Of a stretch of DNA of 64,000 nucleotides, positions 12,196-24,889 are shown piece by piece. A model generated the notes under the pieces. It ran no database searches. It saw only the letters and a list, made by a program, of their open reading frames with translations, and had not been told where the DNA came from. The stretch's first letter is position 1, and every line of letters starts with the position of its first letter. Source of the stretch: Cervus elaphus (taxonomy: Eukaryota; Chordata; Mammalia; Artiodactyla; Cervidae); contig NC_057829.1 in NCBI RefSeq assembly GCF_910594005.1, positions 59,317,001-59,381,000 on the forward strand, in the 5' to 3' direction. A program made the position numbers and the translations under genes.

Positions 12196-12368
12196 TTAAG
12201 ACGGTGCAAAAGTTAATGCAGTTGGTGCAAAGTCAACTGCAATTACTTTTAAACCTCAGGTGCTTTTTTTTTTTTTTCACCAACAGCAATTGCTTTTGCA
12301 CCAACCACAATTACTTTTGAATCTCAATTACTTTTGCACTAACTGCAATTACTTTTGCACCATCCTAA
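12196..12368. mobile_element. Palindromic mariner-type MITE
   Basis: Begins TTAAGACGGTGCAAAAG and ends CTTTTGCACCATCCTAA, near-perfect terminal inverted repeats next to TA dinucleotides. GGTGCAAAAG / CTTTTGCACC and ACTGCAATTACTTTT motifs recur inside on both arms. The ends resemble the Hsmar1/MADE1 class of Tc1-mariner elements. It has no coding capacity and sits inside the old L1. Confidence 0.75.
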
Positions 12369-12530
12369 TTGTTTTTCTCTTTCTTACTTCCTTCACTTTG
12401 TGTGACAGCCTTTAGGTCCAATCATTTCTCTGAAAATGACATAACTTTGTTCCTTTTATGGCTGAGTAATATTCCATCGTATATATGTACACTTCTTTTT
12501 TATCCATTCCTCTGTTTATGGGCATTTAAT

Positions 12531-12568
12531 TTGGACACGACTTAGCGACTAACACTTTCACTTTCACT
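12531..12568 (+). mobile_element. Bov-A tail fragment
   Basis: GGACACGACTTAGCGACTAA is the 3' tail typical of BovB-derived SINEs, here only about 35 bases long inside the old L1. Confidence 0.5.
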
Positions 12569-12708
12569 GTTGATGGACATTTAAGTTGATTACATGCCCT
12601 GACTATTGTAAATAGTGCTGCTGTGGACATTGGGGTACATGTATGACTTTGAATTATGGTTTTTTTTGGGGGGGGCGGAATATGCTCAGTAGTGATATTG
12701 CTAAGCAT

Positions 12709-13809
12709 TCAGTTCAGTTCAGTCACTCAGTCGTGTCCAACTCTTTGCGACCCCATGAATCGCAGCACACCAGGCCTCCCTGTCCATCACCAACTCACGG
12801 AGTTTACTCAAACTCATGCCCATTGAGTTGGTGATGCCATCCAGCCATCTCATCCTCTGTCATCCCCTTCTCCTCCTGCCCCCAATCCCTCCTAGTATCA
12901 GGGTCTTTTCCAGTGAGTCAACTCTTTGCATGAGGTGGCCAAAGTACTGGAGTTTCAGCTTCATCATCAGTCTCTCCAATGAACACCCAGGACTGATCTC
13001 CTTTAGGATGGACTGGTTGGATCTCCTTGTAATCCAAGGGAGTCTCAAGAGTCTTCTCCAACACCACAGTTCAAAAACAATTTTTCGGCGCTCAGCTTTC
13101 TTCACAGTCCAACTCTCACATCCATACATGACCACTGGAAAAACCACAGCCTTGACCAGATGGACCTTAGTTGACAAAGTAATGTCTCTGCTTTTTAATA
13201 TGTTATCTAGGTTGGTCATAACTTTCCTTCCAAGGAGTAAGCGTCTTTTAATTTCATGGCTGCAGTCACCATCTGCAGTGATTTTGGAGCCCCAAAAAAT
13301 AAAGTCAGCCACTGTTTCCACTGTCTCCCCATCTATTTCCCATGAGGTGATGGGACCAGATGCCATGATCTTAGTTTTCTGAATATTAAGCTTTATGCCA
13401 ACTTTTCCCCTCTCCTCCTTCACTTTCATCAAGAGGCTTTTTAGTTCCTTTTCTCTTTCTGCCATAGGGGTGGTGTCATCTGCATATCTGAGGTTATTGA
13501 TATTTCTCCCGGCAATCTTGATTCCAGCTTGTGCTTCTTCCAGCCTAGTGTTTCTCATGATGTAGTCTGCATATAAGTTAAATAAGCAGGGTGACAATAC
13601 ACAGCCTGATGTACTCCTTTTTCTACTTGGAACCAGTCTGTTGTTCCATGTCCAGGTCTAACTGTTGCTTCCTGACCTGCATACAGGTTTCTCAAGAGGC
13701 AGGTCAGGTGGTCTGGTATTCCCATCTATTTCAGAATTTTCCACAGTTTATTGTGATCCACACAGTCAAAGGCTTTGGCATAATCAATAAAGCAGAAATA
13801 GATGTTTTT
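12709..13809 (-). mobile_element. BovB LINE 3' part, antisense, inside old L1
   Basis: Begins with the BovB 3' terminus (CAGTTCAGTTCAGTCACTC). The minus strand has a long open stretch containing RYADDTTPMAEREKELKSL and the C-terminal WCWRRLLRLPW. 5'-truncated at about 13809, where the L1 resumes with ATGGTAGTTCTATTTTTAG. Confidence 0.92.
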
Positions 13810-14869
13810 ATGGTAGTTCTATTTTTAGATTTTAAGGAACCTCTACACTTTTCTACTTAGTGGCTGTATCAGTCTATATTCCTACCAACAGTGTAAGATG
13901 GTTTTCCTTTCTCCATACCTCTCTGATTGTTGATTTTTTGATGATGGCCATTCTGACAAGTGTGAGGTAATACCTCATTGTAGTTTTGATTTACATTTCT
14001 CCAATACTTAGTGATATTGAGCATCTTTTCATGTGTTTGTTGAACATATGTATGTCTTCTTTGGAAAAAATGGTTATTTAGGTCTTCTGCCCATTTTTTG
14101 ATTGGGTTGTTTTTGTTTTTTTGTGGTTTTTTTTTTTTTTTGACACTGAGCTGCATGAGCTGTTGTATATTTTGGAGATTAATCCTTTGTCAGTTTCTTC
14201 ATTTGCAAATATTGTGTCCTATTCTGAGAGTTGTCTGTTCATTTTGTTTATGGTTTCCTTTGCTGTGCAAAAGCTTTTAAATTTAGTTTGATTCTATTTG
14301 TTTATTTTTGTTTTTATTTTCATTACTCTAAGAGATGTATCAAAAAAATCTTGCTGCAATTTGTGTCAAAATTGTTCTGCCTAGGTTTTCCTCTAAGAAT
14401 TTTATAGTGTCTGACCTTACACTTAGATCTTTAGTTAATTTTGAGTTTGTTTTTGTGTGTGGTGTTAGGAAGTATTACAATTTCATTGTTTTACATGTAG
14501 TTGTCCAGTTTTTCCAGCAGGACATATTGTAGAGACTGTCTTTTCTTCATTTTATGTTCTTTTCTCCTTTGTCATAGATTAGGTGACCATAGGTATGGTG
14601 GTTTCTCTCTGGGATTGCTATCCTGTTCCATTGATCTCTGTTTCTGTTTTTGTGTAGGTACCATACTGATTTGATGACTGTAGCTTAGTAGTATACTCTG
14701 AAATCAGGGAGCCTGGTTCCTCCAGCTCTGGTTTTCTTTCTTAAGTTTGCTTTAGTTATTTGGAGTCTTTTGTGTTTCTATACAAAGTGCAAAATTTTTT
14801 GTTCTAACTCTGTGAAAAATGCCATTGGGAATTTGATAAGGATTGCATTGAAATTGTAGATTGCTCTGG

Positions 14870-15561
14870 TGAAAGGTTGTTGCTGAACGATAAGACGCCG
14901 GGATTCTTGGCCTCCGGAGGAGATGAATTCAATCCGGGGCCAGAGATGAGGCTGGATCACTCAGAGCTTTTGTGTAATAAAGTTTTATTAAAATATAAAG
15001 GAGATAGAGAAAGCTTCTGACATACATCAGAAGGGGGCAAAAGAGTACCCCCCCTCCTAGTCTGTAGCTGTATGTTATATAGTCACTCACAGTCTGTTAA
15101 AAGAAAAGAAAGGGATGTCATAAAATTTAGAATGGCACCAGATAATTCATCCCTGGACATAAAACAATTGACTTGAATCTGTAGAAGGGCAGAATACCAA
15201 CAAATAGTTTCATTTACATAGATTAGGGGAACAATACCTGAGTAAGTAAATTAGGCCTTTTGGCGGAACCAACTTGAAGATAGAGTCTGGGGTACATTAA
15301 CATAGCTTAAGACAACATTTCCATAAGAAAAAGAAATGTATTGGTTAACTCAAGGTTTGAGAGTAGTTAGCTTTAGGTGAGACCAGGTGTCATGGCAAAA
15401 CAGCATTTTAAGAGAAACCTCCTTTTAAATTTGTATGGAGAAGGAAAAACATATCACTGGTTTGTTTCTTCCTGCCGCTTAAGAGAGATAAAAATGTCTG
15501 GCACTTGCAGCCTCTTTCCTCCATTTGGAGACCCCTGGCCTTCCTGCCTGTTACCCTCTCA
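14870..15561 (-). mobile_element. Solo LTR of a ruminant endogenous retrovirus
   Basis: 692 bases bounded by TG...CA on both strands and by a 4-base duplication CTGG (14866-14869, 15562-15565). On the minus strand an AATAAA lies about 110 bases before the end, in line with an R/U5 part. No internal viral genes or second LTR are present, so it is a recombined solo LTR. It interrupts the old L1. Confidence 0.85.
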
Positions 15562-16555
15562 CTGGGTAGTATAGTCATTTTCACAATATTGATTCTTCGA
15601 ATCCAAGAACGTGGTATCTCTCCATCTGTTTGTGTCATCTTTGATTTCTTTCATCAGTATCTCAGTTTTCTACATACAGAAATTTTGCCTCTCTAAGCAG
15701 GTTTATTTCTAGGTATTTATTCTTTTTGTTACAATGATAAATGGGATTGTTTCCTTAATTTCTCATTCTGATTTTTTGTTGTCAGTGTATAGGAATGCAA
15801 AGGATCTTTTTGTACTTATTTTGTATCCTGCCACTTTACCAAATTCATGAGCTTTAGTAGTTTCCTGGTAGCATGTTTTGTATTTTCTTTGTGTAGTACC
15901 GTGTCATCTGCAAACAGTGACTTCTTCTTTTCTAATTTGGATTCTTTTTATTAAGTGTGACACTTAACAATGATGTCTAGCTGCTATGGTGTCCTGGGCT
16001 CCCTCCACAAACGTTTTTGGTTGTGGGGTTGCTTATTCTTGTCCCTTCAGGCTCTCTTCTCACAGTCAACAGCTGTCCCCTCCTGGGTCCATGCTCTAAA
16101 CACCAGTCTCCAGCACCCAGGCCCCTCCACAACAGGAGACACTTGACTCAGGCTGGGGTGTGCAGGGCTGTGACACAGATCAAGTGTACAGTTATTCTTT
16201 TGTCCTGCTTTGCGCAGTCTATCCGCTGTATTGCCCTTTGATCCCCTGAAGGTCTCCTTCTGTCCCAGCTAATTTCGCCACCTTAAGGGTTTTTTTCTAA
16301 GGGCGGAAACTTCTCACCTTCAACTTCCCACCAGGTTTCTGGTCCTTTTTATGATTCCTCTTTTCATTTTTTTCTTTCATTCATCCTACCTAGTTGCAAA
16401 GGGATTATTCTTGTCTTTTTAGATGTCCAAATCTTCTGCTAATGTTCAGCAGGTTCTCTATGACAGTCTTTATTTGTAGGTGTATTTTTGATGTACTTGT
16501 GAGGCAAGATGAATTCCATGCCCTCCCATTCTGCTCTCTTGACTTTTCCCTTGCC

Positions 16556-18700
16556 TAAGATAATTTTCAAAGTATTTTAAATGCTTCAAAAAGTTAGATT
16601 CGTGAGGAATTGGTTTAAGTTGTGTATATAAAGGAATTCTGTTAGTTTGGAAGTTTGTTTCCAGGAAAGTGATTATTGCCAAAATACGAATTTGGTGGTG
16701 GGGGTCAATAATTTTATCTTTTACAAATAATTTTTTGTTAGAAATTAAATGCTAAAGAGTTATAGTTATGCACAGCAGTTTAGAAATACACATTATCTTG
16801 TCTTGTGTTAGGATTCCACTGAAATAATTATAGCCTATTACAGGTCAGCCTTTTAAGGCTGGAGAAAAGAAAGTCAAGAAGCAGCCAATGAATCTTCTAA
16901 AAACTTGGGTAACAGAGAGAGCATACTGAGGAGTGACAATGAAGTCAGTACAGAGGATGAAGCTATAGCTTAAGTGTCAGAAGATGAAGTTGAAGAGCAG
17001 TCAACTGTGTCCTTAGAATCCTATAAGGTTTTGTATTTGGAAGTACTAATTGTCAAAGAGATTAGAGGGAGAAATAGGCTGAAAAAGGTAGCTCTCCCAG
17101 CCATGAGAGCTTTGACAACTCCTTTTATCAGGTAACTCTGTTTCTCCAATAGGATGAGAGAGGTTTACTATCTAGACAAATGGAATCTAAGAGGCCGTTC
17201 ACTCAGGACACTGGGCAGAGACAGGGAAAGGAATGAGGTACACAGCTTAGAGGAAAGATTAGGGAAGAATCTACTTCTTGAATTGAAAGACCCTTAGTTC
17301 CTTTCTCCATCATGATTCCAGAAATTCAACTGCAAGAAAAAACTCTTCACAGTGAACAATGCAGAAAAGACCTCCAAATTTTGCCATGTAGATAGACAAT
17401 TCTCTCAACATGTTTCACGAAGTGAATGAAGTACATCTACCCCAAGACACAGGGTCATAAAATTTCAGAATATTGGAGTAAAAAGAAAAAAATCATAAAA
17501 ACTTTCAGAGAGATGTAGTAGGTTCATAGATAAAAGATGAGAGTTCAAAGCAGCATCTGAATTCTCAAGAGCAACTGTCAAATTGTGTATTAATAAAAAG
17601 AGTATTTTCAGATCTGTACTGCAAAAATTTCCGCCCACTTCCCCCTTTCTCATCCAAATGCCTGAAGTCATATCAGAGGAAGTCATGGAGTCATGGGCTC
17701 CGTGGATTTAGAACGCTCATGAAGTAGAGTGAAAGTGTCAGTGCTGTCGTTAGATAGCCAGCCTGGAAAATATCCATTTCTAGGTGGATTAGATGGATGT
17801 ATATGAGGGGAGACACCGAGAGCAACAGAGAGGTGATAGATTTTCTGTGGCTTCTGAATAATAGGGAAATTGGGAGTTTGCAACATCTACCTCAGTATTT
17901 GGAAATAATCCTAAATCAAGGTACAGTGTTTTATGAATTGAACTAAAGAGACATGGTTAGGTCCAAGAAAGTACCAAATATGAAGCATAATCATAATTGT
18001 TTTACCAGGGAGGATTGTTTAGTCAGAATGATGTTAAAATGAGTATTCTAACAGCCAAAAATTGTGGTGTAAATATATTGGGGAGATGGACTAAGGGGAT
18101 TTGTGTGTGAGTGTGTGTGTGATTTTGTAAGAAGGGGGATGCAAATGTAAATTCTTAACTTTCACACCAGGACTTCAGATATTGTTTAAAAATCTGTAGG
18201 TAAGAAATAGAAATGGAGGGTCATTATACAGAAGTAGGACAAGAATTTCGGAAGACATTGCTAGAGCATTGAAAGTGTGTCATTTGGCAATTGGAGAATG
18301 AAGAGTAGCTTTACAAATTGCACACACATTTCACAAATACAGTAAAACACATATATTATAATTTAACTTTACAACTGACACTCTTATATATTATGACAAG
18401 TACTTTTATTTCAGTAGTAAAATAGTTTCCAAAAAGAAAAGGAGCTAAGTTTCTTACAGGCAGAAGTTTTAAAAAATTTGTATAGTATTCTTTTTCTACC
18501 CACTCACCATTTCCCCAAAAAATGTTACAATGAATTGTCAAATATCTTATTAAACATATAATATACCATCGTTATCATAATGCCTAATGATCCTGCATTA
18601 AAACATAATTCAAAAAAGTACTATTACCATAATTACAATGAAACAGTTTTCCTTATCATTTCAATCTCAATTATTACTATACTATAATTACAATCCAATA
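16556..18700 (+). other. Unique part of intron 6 of the pseudogene copy
   Basis: Aligns with 54100-58000 of the intact gene once its BovB and L1 insertions are removed. Shared landmarks are the AAGCAGCCAA block (near 16880 and 56203) and the (TG)n stretch near 18110 and 57712. No coding signal is seen. Confidence 0.8.
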
Positions 18701-19010
18701 GCTCAGTTGAAAAAAAAAATCCGCCTGTAATTCAGGAGACCCCACTTCGATTCCTGGGTCAGGAAGATCTGCTCCAGAAGGGATAGGCTACCCACTACAG
18801 TGTTCATGGGCTTCCCTTGTGGCTCAGCTGGTAAAGAATCGGCCTGCAATGTGGGAGACCTGGGTTTGATCCCTGGGTTAGGAAGATCCCCTGAAGAAGG
18901 AAAAGGCTGTCCACTCCAGTATTCTGGCCTGGAGAATTGCATGAACTAAACAGCCCTTGGGGTCCCAAAGAGTTCGACATGACTGAGTGACTTTCACTAT
19001 CACTACTATA
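18700..19010 (+). mobile_element. Bov-tA type SINE, composite
   Basis: A partial tRNA-like unit (18715-18805) is followed by a complete one starting GGGCTTCCCTTGTGGCTCAG, and the BovB-derived tail ending GACATGACTGAGTGACTTTC. Not present at the matching place in the intact gene. Confidence 0.85.
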
Positions 19011-19144
19011 TATACATATAATTTTGATATAAAATTAATATTAGATTTCTGTTTTTCTTTCTGCAAGGACTATAGTTTCTTGTGTTTATGTTCTGTTTAT
19101 ATTTTGAAACATTTCATCATTTCTGTATTTATTACTATGTATGC

Positions 19145-19352
19145 CACGCTTAGTGTCTCAGTCATGTCTGACTCTTTGCAACCCCATGGACTGTAGACAA
19201 CCAGGCCCCTCTGTCCATGAGGATTCTCCAGGTGATAATACTGGAGTGGGTTGCCATTCCTTTCTACAGGGGATCCTCCCCAGCCCAGGGATGGAACCCA
19301 GGTCTCCTGCATTGCAGGTGGATTCTGTACCATCTAAGCCAACAATATAGAG
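19145..19352 (-). mobile_element. Bov-tA type SINE, antisense
   Basis: Reads AGTCATGTCTGACTCTTTGC to TGCAGGTGGATTCTGTACCA, the reverse of the ruminant tRNA-BovA SINE. It lies about 215 bases before pseudo-exon 7. Confidence 0.85.
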
Positions 19353-19567
19353 ATATTTATTGATATATCCTAAACCTAGCTTGCAGGAGACTTACATGTC
19401 TCTATATTATGGCCTTTTTCTCTATATATTTAGGTGCATTCCTGGACATATAATTGATATTTAAAATGATATTGGGACTTCTTCATAATGCCTATTTATC
19501 TCTGAATTTGTATGGAAATGTGGTGTGCCTTTTTCTTTTTCCATCAGTCTGAATTGTCTCTTATCAG

Positions 19568-19754
19568 CTAAGGTCCAGGAAGAGACTGACTGTGTGACTG
19601 GCAGACACTGGAGCCTCTGCATGCAAACAAGGGCTACATACCCTACACGAATGCTGTGATCCACAAGAGCCAGAGATACATTGACCTGACTCCCATCAGT
19701 CTGCCCCATGCGGTGACCCATGACCTTAACGTCAGAAACTACCTCATCCCCAAG
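19568..19754 (+). pseudogene. Pseudo-exon 7 of the upstream CYP2C copy
   Basis: 187 bases against 188. One base is lost after the codons for LCMQ, and the shifted frame ends at TGA within a few codons. In the old frame the sequence downstream still reads QRYIDLTPISLPHAV. The K-helix Glu codon is AAG (KSQR instead of EIQR), so the ExxR pair is also broken. Confidence 0.92.
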
Positions 19755-22242
19755 GTAAGATGGATTTCTCTTATACTGACCTCAGTGGTGAAGTTCTCCT
19801 TTTAAGTATGGGTGCAATTTTCTATAACTACAATATGAGAGAAGTTTAAAAAAAACTTCTTTGTTTTTTTTGTGGCAGCTTAATTGGTTCTGTGTTGTTT
19901 TTAGTTTAGTCTATAAAACTTTAGAACAGGTTTTGATGGCTGGTGGTATAAATATTCCAAATTTGTTCTGCTTCTTTAATCTTGTTTGGCTAATCTTAGC
20001 TGTTGACATTTCCAAATGAATGTTAGCTATCCGTTTGTAATTTATCAGAACACTCTGCTGGGATTTTTATCAGAGTGACAGAAGATGAAATTGGAAAGAT
20101 TTATGACATGTTGAATCTTTCAACTAATGAATTTGATAAATGCCCCCAATTTTGAAGAGGTTTCTTTAATTTTATCAGTAATGGTTTTCTTTTGGTGATT
20201 TGAATTGCAAATCTTACATTTATTTTTAATTACTACCTGTTATTGTTGCTGTAAATTTTTTAAAAGGCCTCTTCCAAAATATAATAAATGTTGTCATTTT
20301 GATGACCTTATCTGTAGCAACCTTGTTAAATTTAATATGATTGCCAGAAGTTTTTCTCTAGATTATTTGCAATTTCTCTATACATTGTCCTGCTTTGTGG
20401 ATTAATACCTTTGTTTTGTCCTTGTTTCATTTCTGATCTGCAGTAGAGCAGAGGTTAACATCTCACTATTGAGAATGATTTTTATATACATTTTGTTATA
20501 AATTTAAAAATCAGATTAGGGAAACTTACACTTTCATTTTTAATGCTTTCTTTTAGTCATGAACATGTATGTAGTTTTTTCACTTGACGACTTTATCTAT
20601 TGGTATGTTTGAAGATATTGGCCTCATATTCCCACTAAATACACATATTGTAAGTATATACAGCTGGATTCGATATGCCACATTTTGTTCAGTACTTCTC
20701 TGTTTCCAGTCATTAGAAATTTTGGTTCTACAATTTTTCTTCCTCAAAATTTTCTTGTCATATTTCTGTTATCAAGGTAATTCTGGTATCATAAAATTAG
20801 ATGAGAAATATTCCATAATATGAGTGTATTTTTGTTGTCTTCCCCTCTTCTACTTATGGTCAATTAGTTGTGTCTTCAAAATGCTTGGTTAGTTTTGGTT
20901 AAATATCCATTATTATAAACAAAAAAATGCATGGTTTTGGATGGTATTTATTTTCTTCCAGAAAGGGTTCATCCCTCTTCTCCTTGGCAGACAGAATAAT
21001 ACAACCTCTCCCGTTTTGAGTAAAATTTGGACATTGACACACACTAAAATTAACTTTAGGTGTCAGCTTACTTCTCTGAGATTCTCCCAAGTATGGAATA
21101 TTGAGATGGATTTTTGCCTTAGGAGATTTCTAATGCTTTCTAACATGCAATTTCTGTATACATTCAGACTTTCTAGTTGGTTTGCTGTAAACTACTCTAT
21201 TCCCACTTGAAGCCAAGACACACTGCTATTCATATTAGAAAAGATTATAACCAAAATTTATATTTTGTTAGGGAATGTAAGTAATAAGATTGGTAAGGCT
21301 TCAAGTACTAACGCCAGTTTTTGGAGAAGACAGACTTGCTGACTTTACCAAGAGGTTATGGGACTTGTCTCAGTGATCACCAGTTTTGTACAAGGGTTAG
21401 GACTTCAGCTCAACTATTTTTTCACCAAAGGATATAATAAGAAAAGACTTTTTAAAAAATATTGAGTTTAAGGTAATAAATAGTCAATTTGGTTTTTCTT
21501 TTATTTCCAAGTAAATGGGAAACAATACACTAGAAATCAGAATGGAATGACTCATCTTTCACATCTATTGTAATAGGAAATAACCAACATATTGTCATAT
21601 GTATATTCCCAAGTGTACATTGAAAATGACCATTCCCTTCTGTATGGCCATCTCAGAATATTGGCAGGCTGATTTTGCTTTTTTACCAATCAGATAAGTG
21701 ATTTCTTTTATCCAAGGCTGGAGCCACTGAGCTAGCTAGAGATAATTGTCTAAGACAGGAGTTGGTAAACTTTTTCTCTAATATGCCAAAGTGTAAATAT
21801 TTCAGATTTTGGGGCCTTGCACTATCTGATTCCAGTATTCACTTCTGCAGCTGCAGCATGGAAGCAGTCATAGACATATTGAAACAAATGTGAATGGCTG
21901 TATTCCAGTCTTTATGGAAACTCAATTTGAGATTTCATATAACGTTCATGTGTATCAAAATGTTTTTCTTCATTGATGTTTTTCAATTTAAAATATACAG
22001 CTCATTATACAAAAACAGGTGGCAGGTTATATTTGCATGTGGGTTGTCAGCATCTAAGAGTGTCTGTCTAATAGAACACTTTGCAGCTCTATGAGATTGG
22101 TTTGTAATAGTTTTGTTTGGGTTTTTTTGTTTGTTTGTTTGTTTCTCTAAAGAACATTTCCTAGCTCAGGGTCCCAAATACTTACTCTTAACTATTGCTA
22201 AAACTTTATAATCTTAGTTTATACATTTAGATTATTGATTCA

Positions 22243-22296
22243 GGGCTTCCCAGGTGGTGCTAGTGGTAAAGAACCCGTCTGCCAATGCAGGAGACA
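22243..22296 (+). mobile_element. 54-base tRNA-only SINE insertion
   Basis: GGGCTTCCCAGGTGGTGCTA to GCCAATGCAGGAGACA, flanked by a perfect 15-base duplication TAGATTATTGATTCA (22228-22242, 22297-22311). Only the tRNA-like head is present. Confidence 0.85.
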
Positions 22297-22430
22297 TAGA
22301 TTATTGATTCATTCAGTTAATTTTTATTCGTGATGGGAAATAATGATTATGTTTCCCTTTTTATGAACATGAATCTTATCCAATTTCTGGAGCAACATTT
22401 GAAGAGAGTATATTGGTTTTGTATCTTTTT

Positions 22431-22790
22431 AAAAGTTATTTATTCATTTATTTATGTATGACTGTGCTGGGTCTTTGTTGCCACAAGGATTTTTCTCTAG
22501 TTGCAGCCAGCGGGGGCTACTGTCTAGTTACTGTGTGTGGGCTTTTCATTACAGTGGCTTTTCTTGTTGCAGAGCATTGGCTCTAAGGCGCATGGACTTG
22601 AGTAGTTGTGGCAAGTGGGCTCAGTAGCTGTGGCTCCTGGGCTCTAGAGCACAGGCTCAGTAGTTGCAGCACATGGACTTAGTTGCTCCACAGCACAAAG
22701 GATCTTTCTGGATCAGGGGTCTATCCTGTTGGTGTCTCCTGCATTTGCAGTGGATTCTTTACCACTGAGCCACCAGAGAAGCCTCTTTTT
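22431..22790 (-). mobile_element. CHR-1 type tRNA-derived SINE, antisense
   Basis: TTATTTATGTATGACTGTGC to ACCACTGAGCCACCAGAGAA, a cetartiodactyl SINE of the same family as the copy at 60170-60528, but at a non-matching place of intron 7. Confidence 0.75.
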
Positions 22791-24747
22791 TTGTACCTTT
22801 GAACTTGTATAAAAATATACAAGGGAATAATAAAAGAGTTGCAGACATTTTATATAATAAAATTAGGGGATGGAATGCTTCCCCAAGTTTGCATTAATTA
22901 TTTTTTAAACATGAAAAACCTGTTTTATGTATATGTAATACATGAATTTGTGTGTATATCTGTTTTGCAATGTCAGTGGAAATCATCAATAAACAATCTC
23001 TAATAGGAAGAGAAAAGATTTTTGAGTCAAACTGAGGGCTATAACCCAGAAGGCAACCTCAGATAACTCTGAGGAACTGCTCTGGATTTTCCACACAGTC
23101 TTATACCTTGTCAGAAAGAAGAACATGAAGAAGTCAGGGATAGATTCTTTTGAGGTTTAAAACAACACCAACAAAAGATCAGCATGGACACAGAGAGTTA
23201 GTATGTCTTTGGCGTCTGGGAAAGGAGTCTTATCATTGGAATTCCAGCATTGGTGTCCCAGGAACAGGACATTTAATATTTATATTTACTATGGACATTA
23301 TTTCTGGTCAGTGCATCTTTTTCTTCAATGATTAAACAAATGTACAGTGTGTTTGATAGCCTACAAACTGTTTTTATTTTAGTGAACATAACATTCAAGT
23401 TAAATTATGTATAAGCCAGAATGACTTCCCCATACCTCAATATGTGAAAATTTCTTCCATTAGTATCCATTTATCAATCTGTTCATTTACACATCATTAC
23501 CTCCCTACTTCAGTATATATTCCTCAACAATTTTTATATACAGAACAGCAATAGCATATATACAGAAGAGTTGTCATTGATTCAACAATATTATCTAATA
23601 TATAAGTTATATGTAAAATTTCCCAGTTTTCCTCGAATAATATTTTTTCTTTTTTAAAAAGGTTTTCTTTATTGATTTTTTTTGGGGGAATAAACTTTAT
23701 AGCTTTTTTTTCATTGCCGATCAATATCCAGCCAGGAACAAGCCTAACATTTGGTTATCTTTCCCTGTTTTCTCATGTTATCAGTTCTCTTTGCCTTGTT
23801 TGTTTTCTTTTAGTACATTTAACTTTGTGAAGAGTTCAGTTTAGTAGTCATGTAAAATTTTCCTCAGGCTGGTTTTATGTGATTGTTTTCTGGACACAGA
23901 TTCCAGTTATGACTTGGTAAGAGAATTACATGGGTGCTTTGTGTGTCCCACTGAAATTCATTAGGGAGGTGGAGCACGTCGTGTCACTTATCCCATTGTT
24001 GGTTATGCAATGTTGTTCACATGATAAAGTGGTATCTGCCAGATTTCTCTACAGCAGAGTGTTTTTTATATTCAATTAACTGAATGTTTCTTTATGGCTT
24101 TCTGAATATCATGCTTCTTATTCATTTACCTAGCAGTTTTTAGCATTAATAGATACAATTTTCTTTAATTAATGATCCTAAGCTGAATTGTTTTAAAATA
24201 ATTTTTCTAATTTTGTCATCCTTCCTGAATTTCAAAGCTAGGATTAATCTGCAATAAAGTCTACTCTATATTTTTAAATTAAGACAAATAGTTTGTGTGG
24301 CAATGGTAAACACTAATATTTGTTACTGTGCTCAGTGTTGTTATCACAAAAGAGGTTATAACTCCAGATATTTCAAATTAACAATAATGATTTGTTTTAA
24401 ATCATAAACCACATATGAGATGAGTGAAAATTGGTATAATAAAATAAAGCAGCTGGTGGGGACTTATACCAGTATGATAAGCAGATTGGATTAATAATGT
24501 CTGATACCCTAGGACCCAGGTACTGAGTATTTCAGATGCTGTCGAAGTTCACGTTAGCAACATCACTGTCACTTATCTTAAACTTATCCTTGTTTGTTAC
24601 CTGTTTCTTCTGCCTCAAAATGCCACTGCTCTTCTTTGGACCTAGGATCATTCATCTATATCATAAGACTGGAGTAAGTAATTTGCAACGTTTCTTCCAG
24701 CTCCATGACTTCTCATAGTTCAGTTTATCTTCATCTGTTCTTTCCAG

Positions 24748-24889
24748 GGTACAGATGTATTAACATCCCTGACTTCTGTGCTACATGATGACAAAGAATC
24801 GCCAACTCAGAAGTGTTTGAACCTCACCACTTCCTGGGATGAGAGTAGAAACTTTAAGAAGACTGACGACTTCATGGCTTTCTCAGCAG
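24748..24889 (+). pseudogene. Pseudo-exon 8 with compensated frameshift
   Basis: 142 bases as in the intact gene, but one base is missing after the codons for HDDKE and one extra G lies before DES. The 13 codons in between are read in another frame (SPTQKCLNLTTSW in place of FPNPEVFDPGHFL), which removes the meander motif while keeping the exon open. Confidence 0.9.

Larger units (their letters stand above)
12085..16550 (-). mobile_element. Old L1, antisense, split by later insertions
   Basis: L1 3' end and ORF2 pieces at 12085-12708 and 13810-14869, continuing at 15562-15955, then an L1 5' region at about 15956-16550. A large internal part (rest of ORF2, ORF1) is deleted near 15955. Later insertions are a BovB (12709-13809), a solo LTR (14870-15561) and a small palindromic element (12196-12368). 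It is absent from intron 6 of the intact gene. Confidence 0.8.
19755..24747 (+). other. Intron 7 of the pseudogene copy
   Basis: 4993 bases, against 2728 in the intact gene. The start (19755-20450) and end (23340-24747) align with 58534-59280 and 59560-61261. The middle is unique to this copy. Apart from the SINEs at 22243-22296 and about 22431-22790, nothing recognisable is seen. Confidence 0.75.

Noticed and set aside
12860..13597. 245-codon minus-strand open frame with YADD
   Set aside because: BovB reverse-transcriptase fragment, not a host gene.
16017..16241. Small open frame MVVGLLILVPSG... as a secreted peptide
   Set aside because: It lies in the 5' region of an old antisense L1 and lacks splice or promoter context.
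18820..18900. tRNA-like sequence with box A/B-like text
   Set aside because: It is the head of a Bov-tA SINE; such heads recur more than ten times in the window and none is a tRNA gene.
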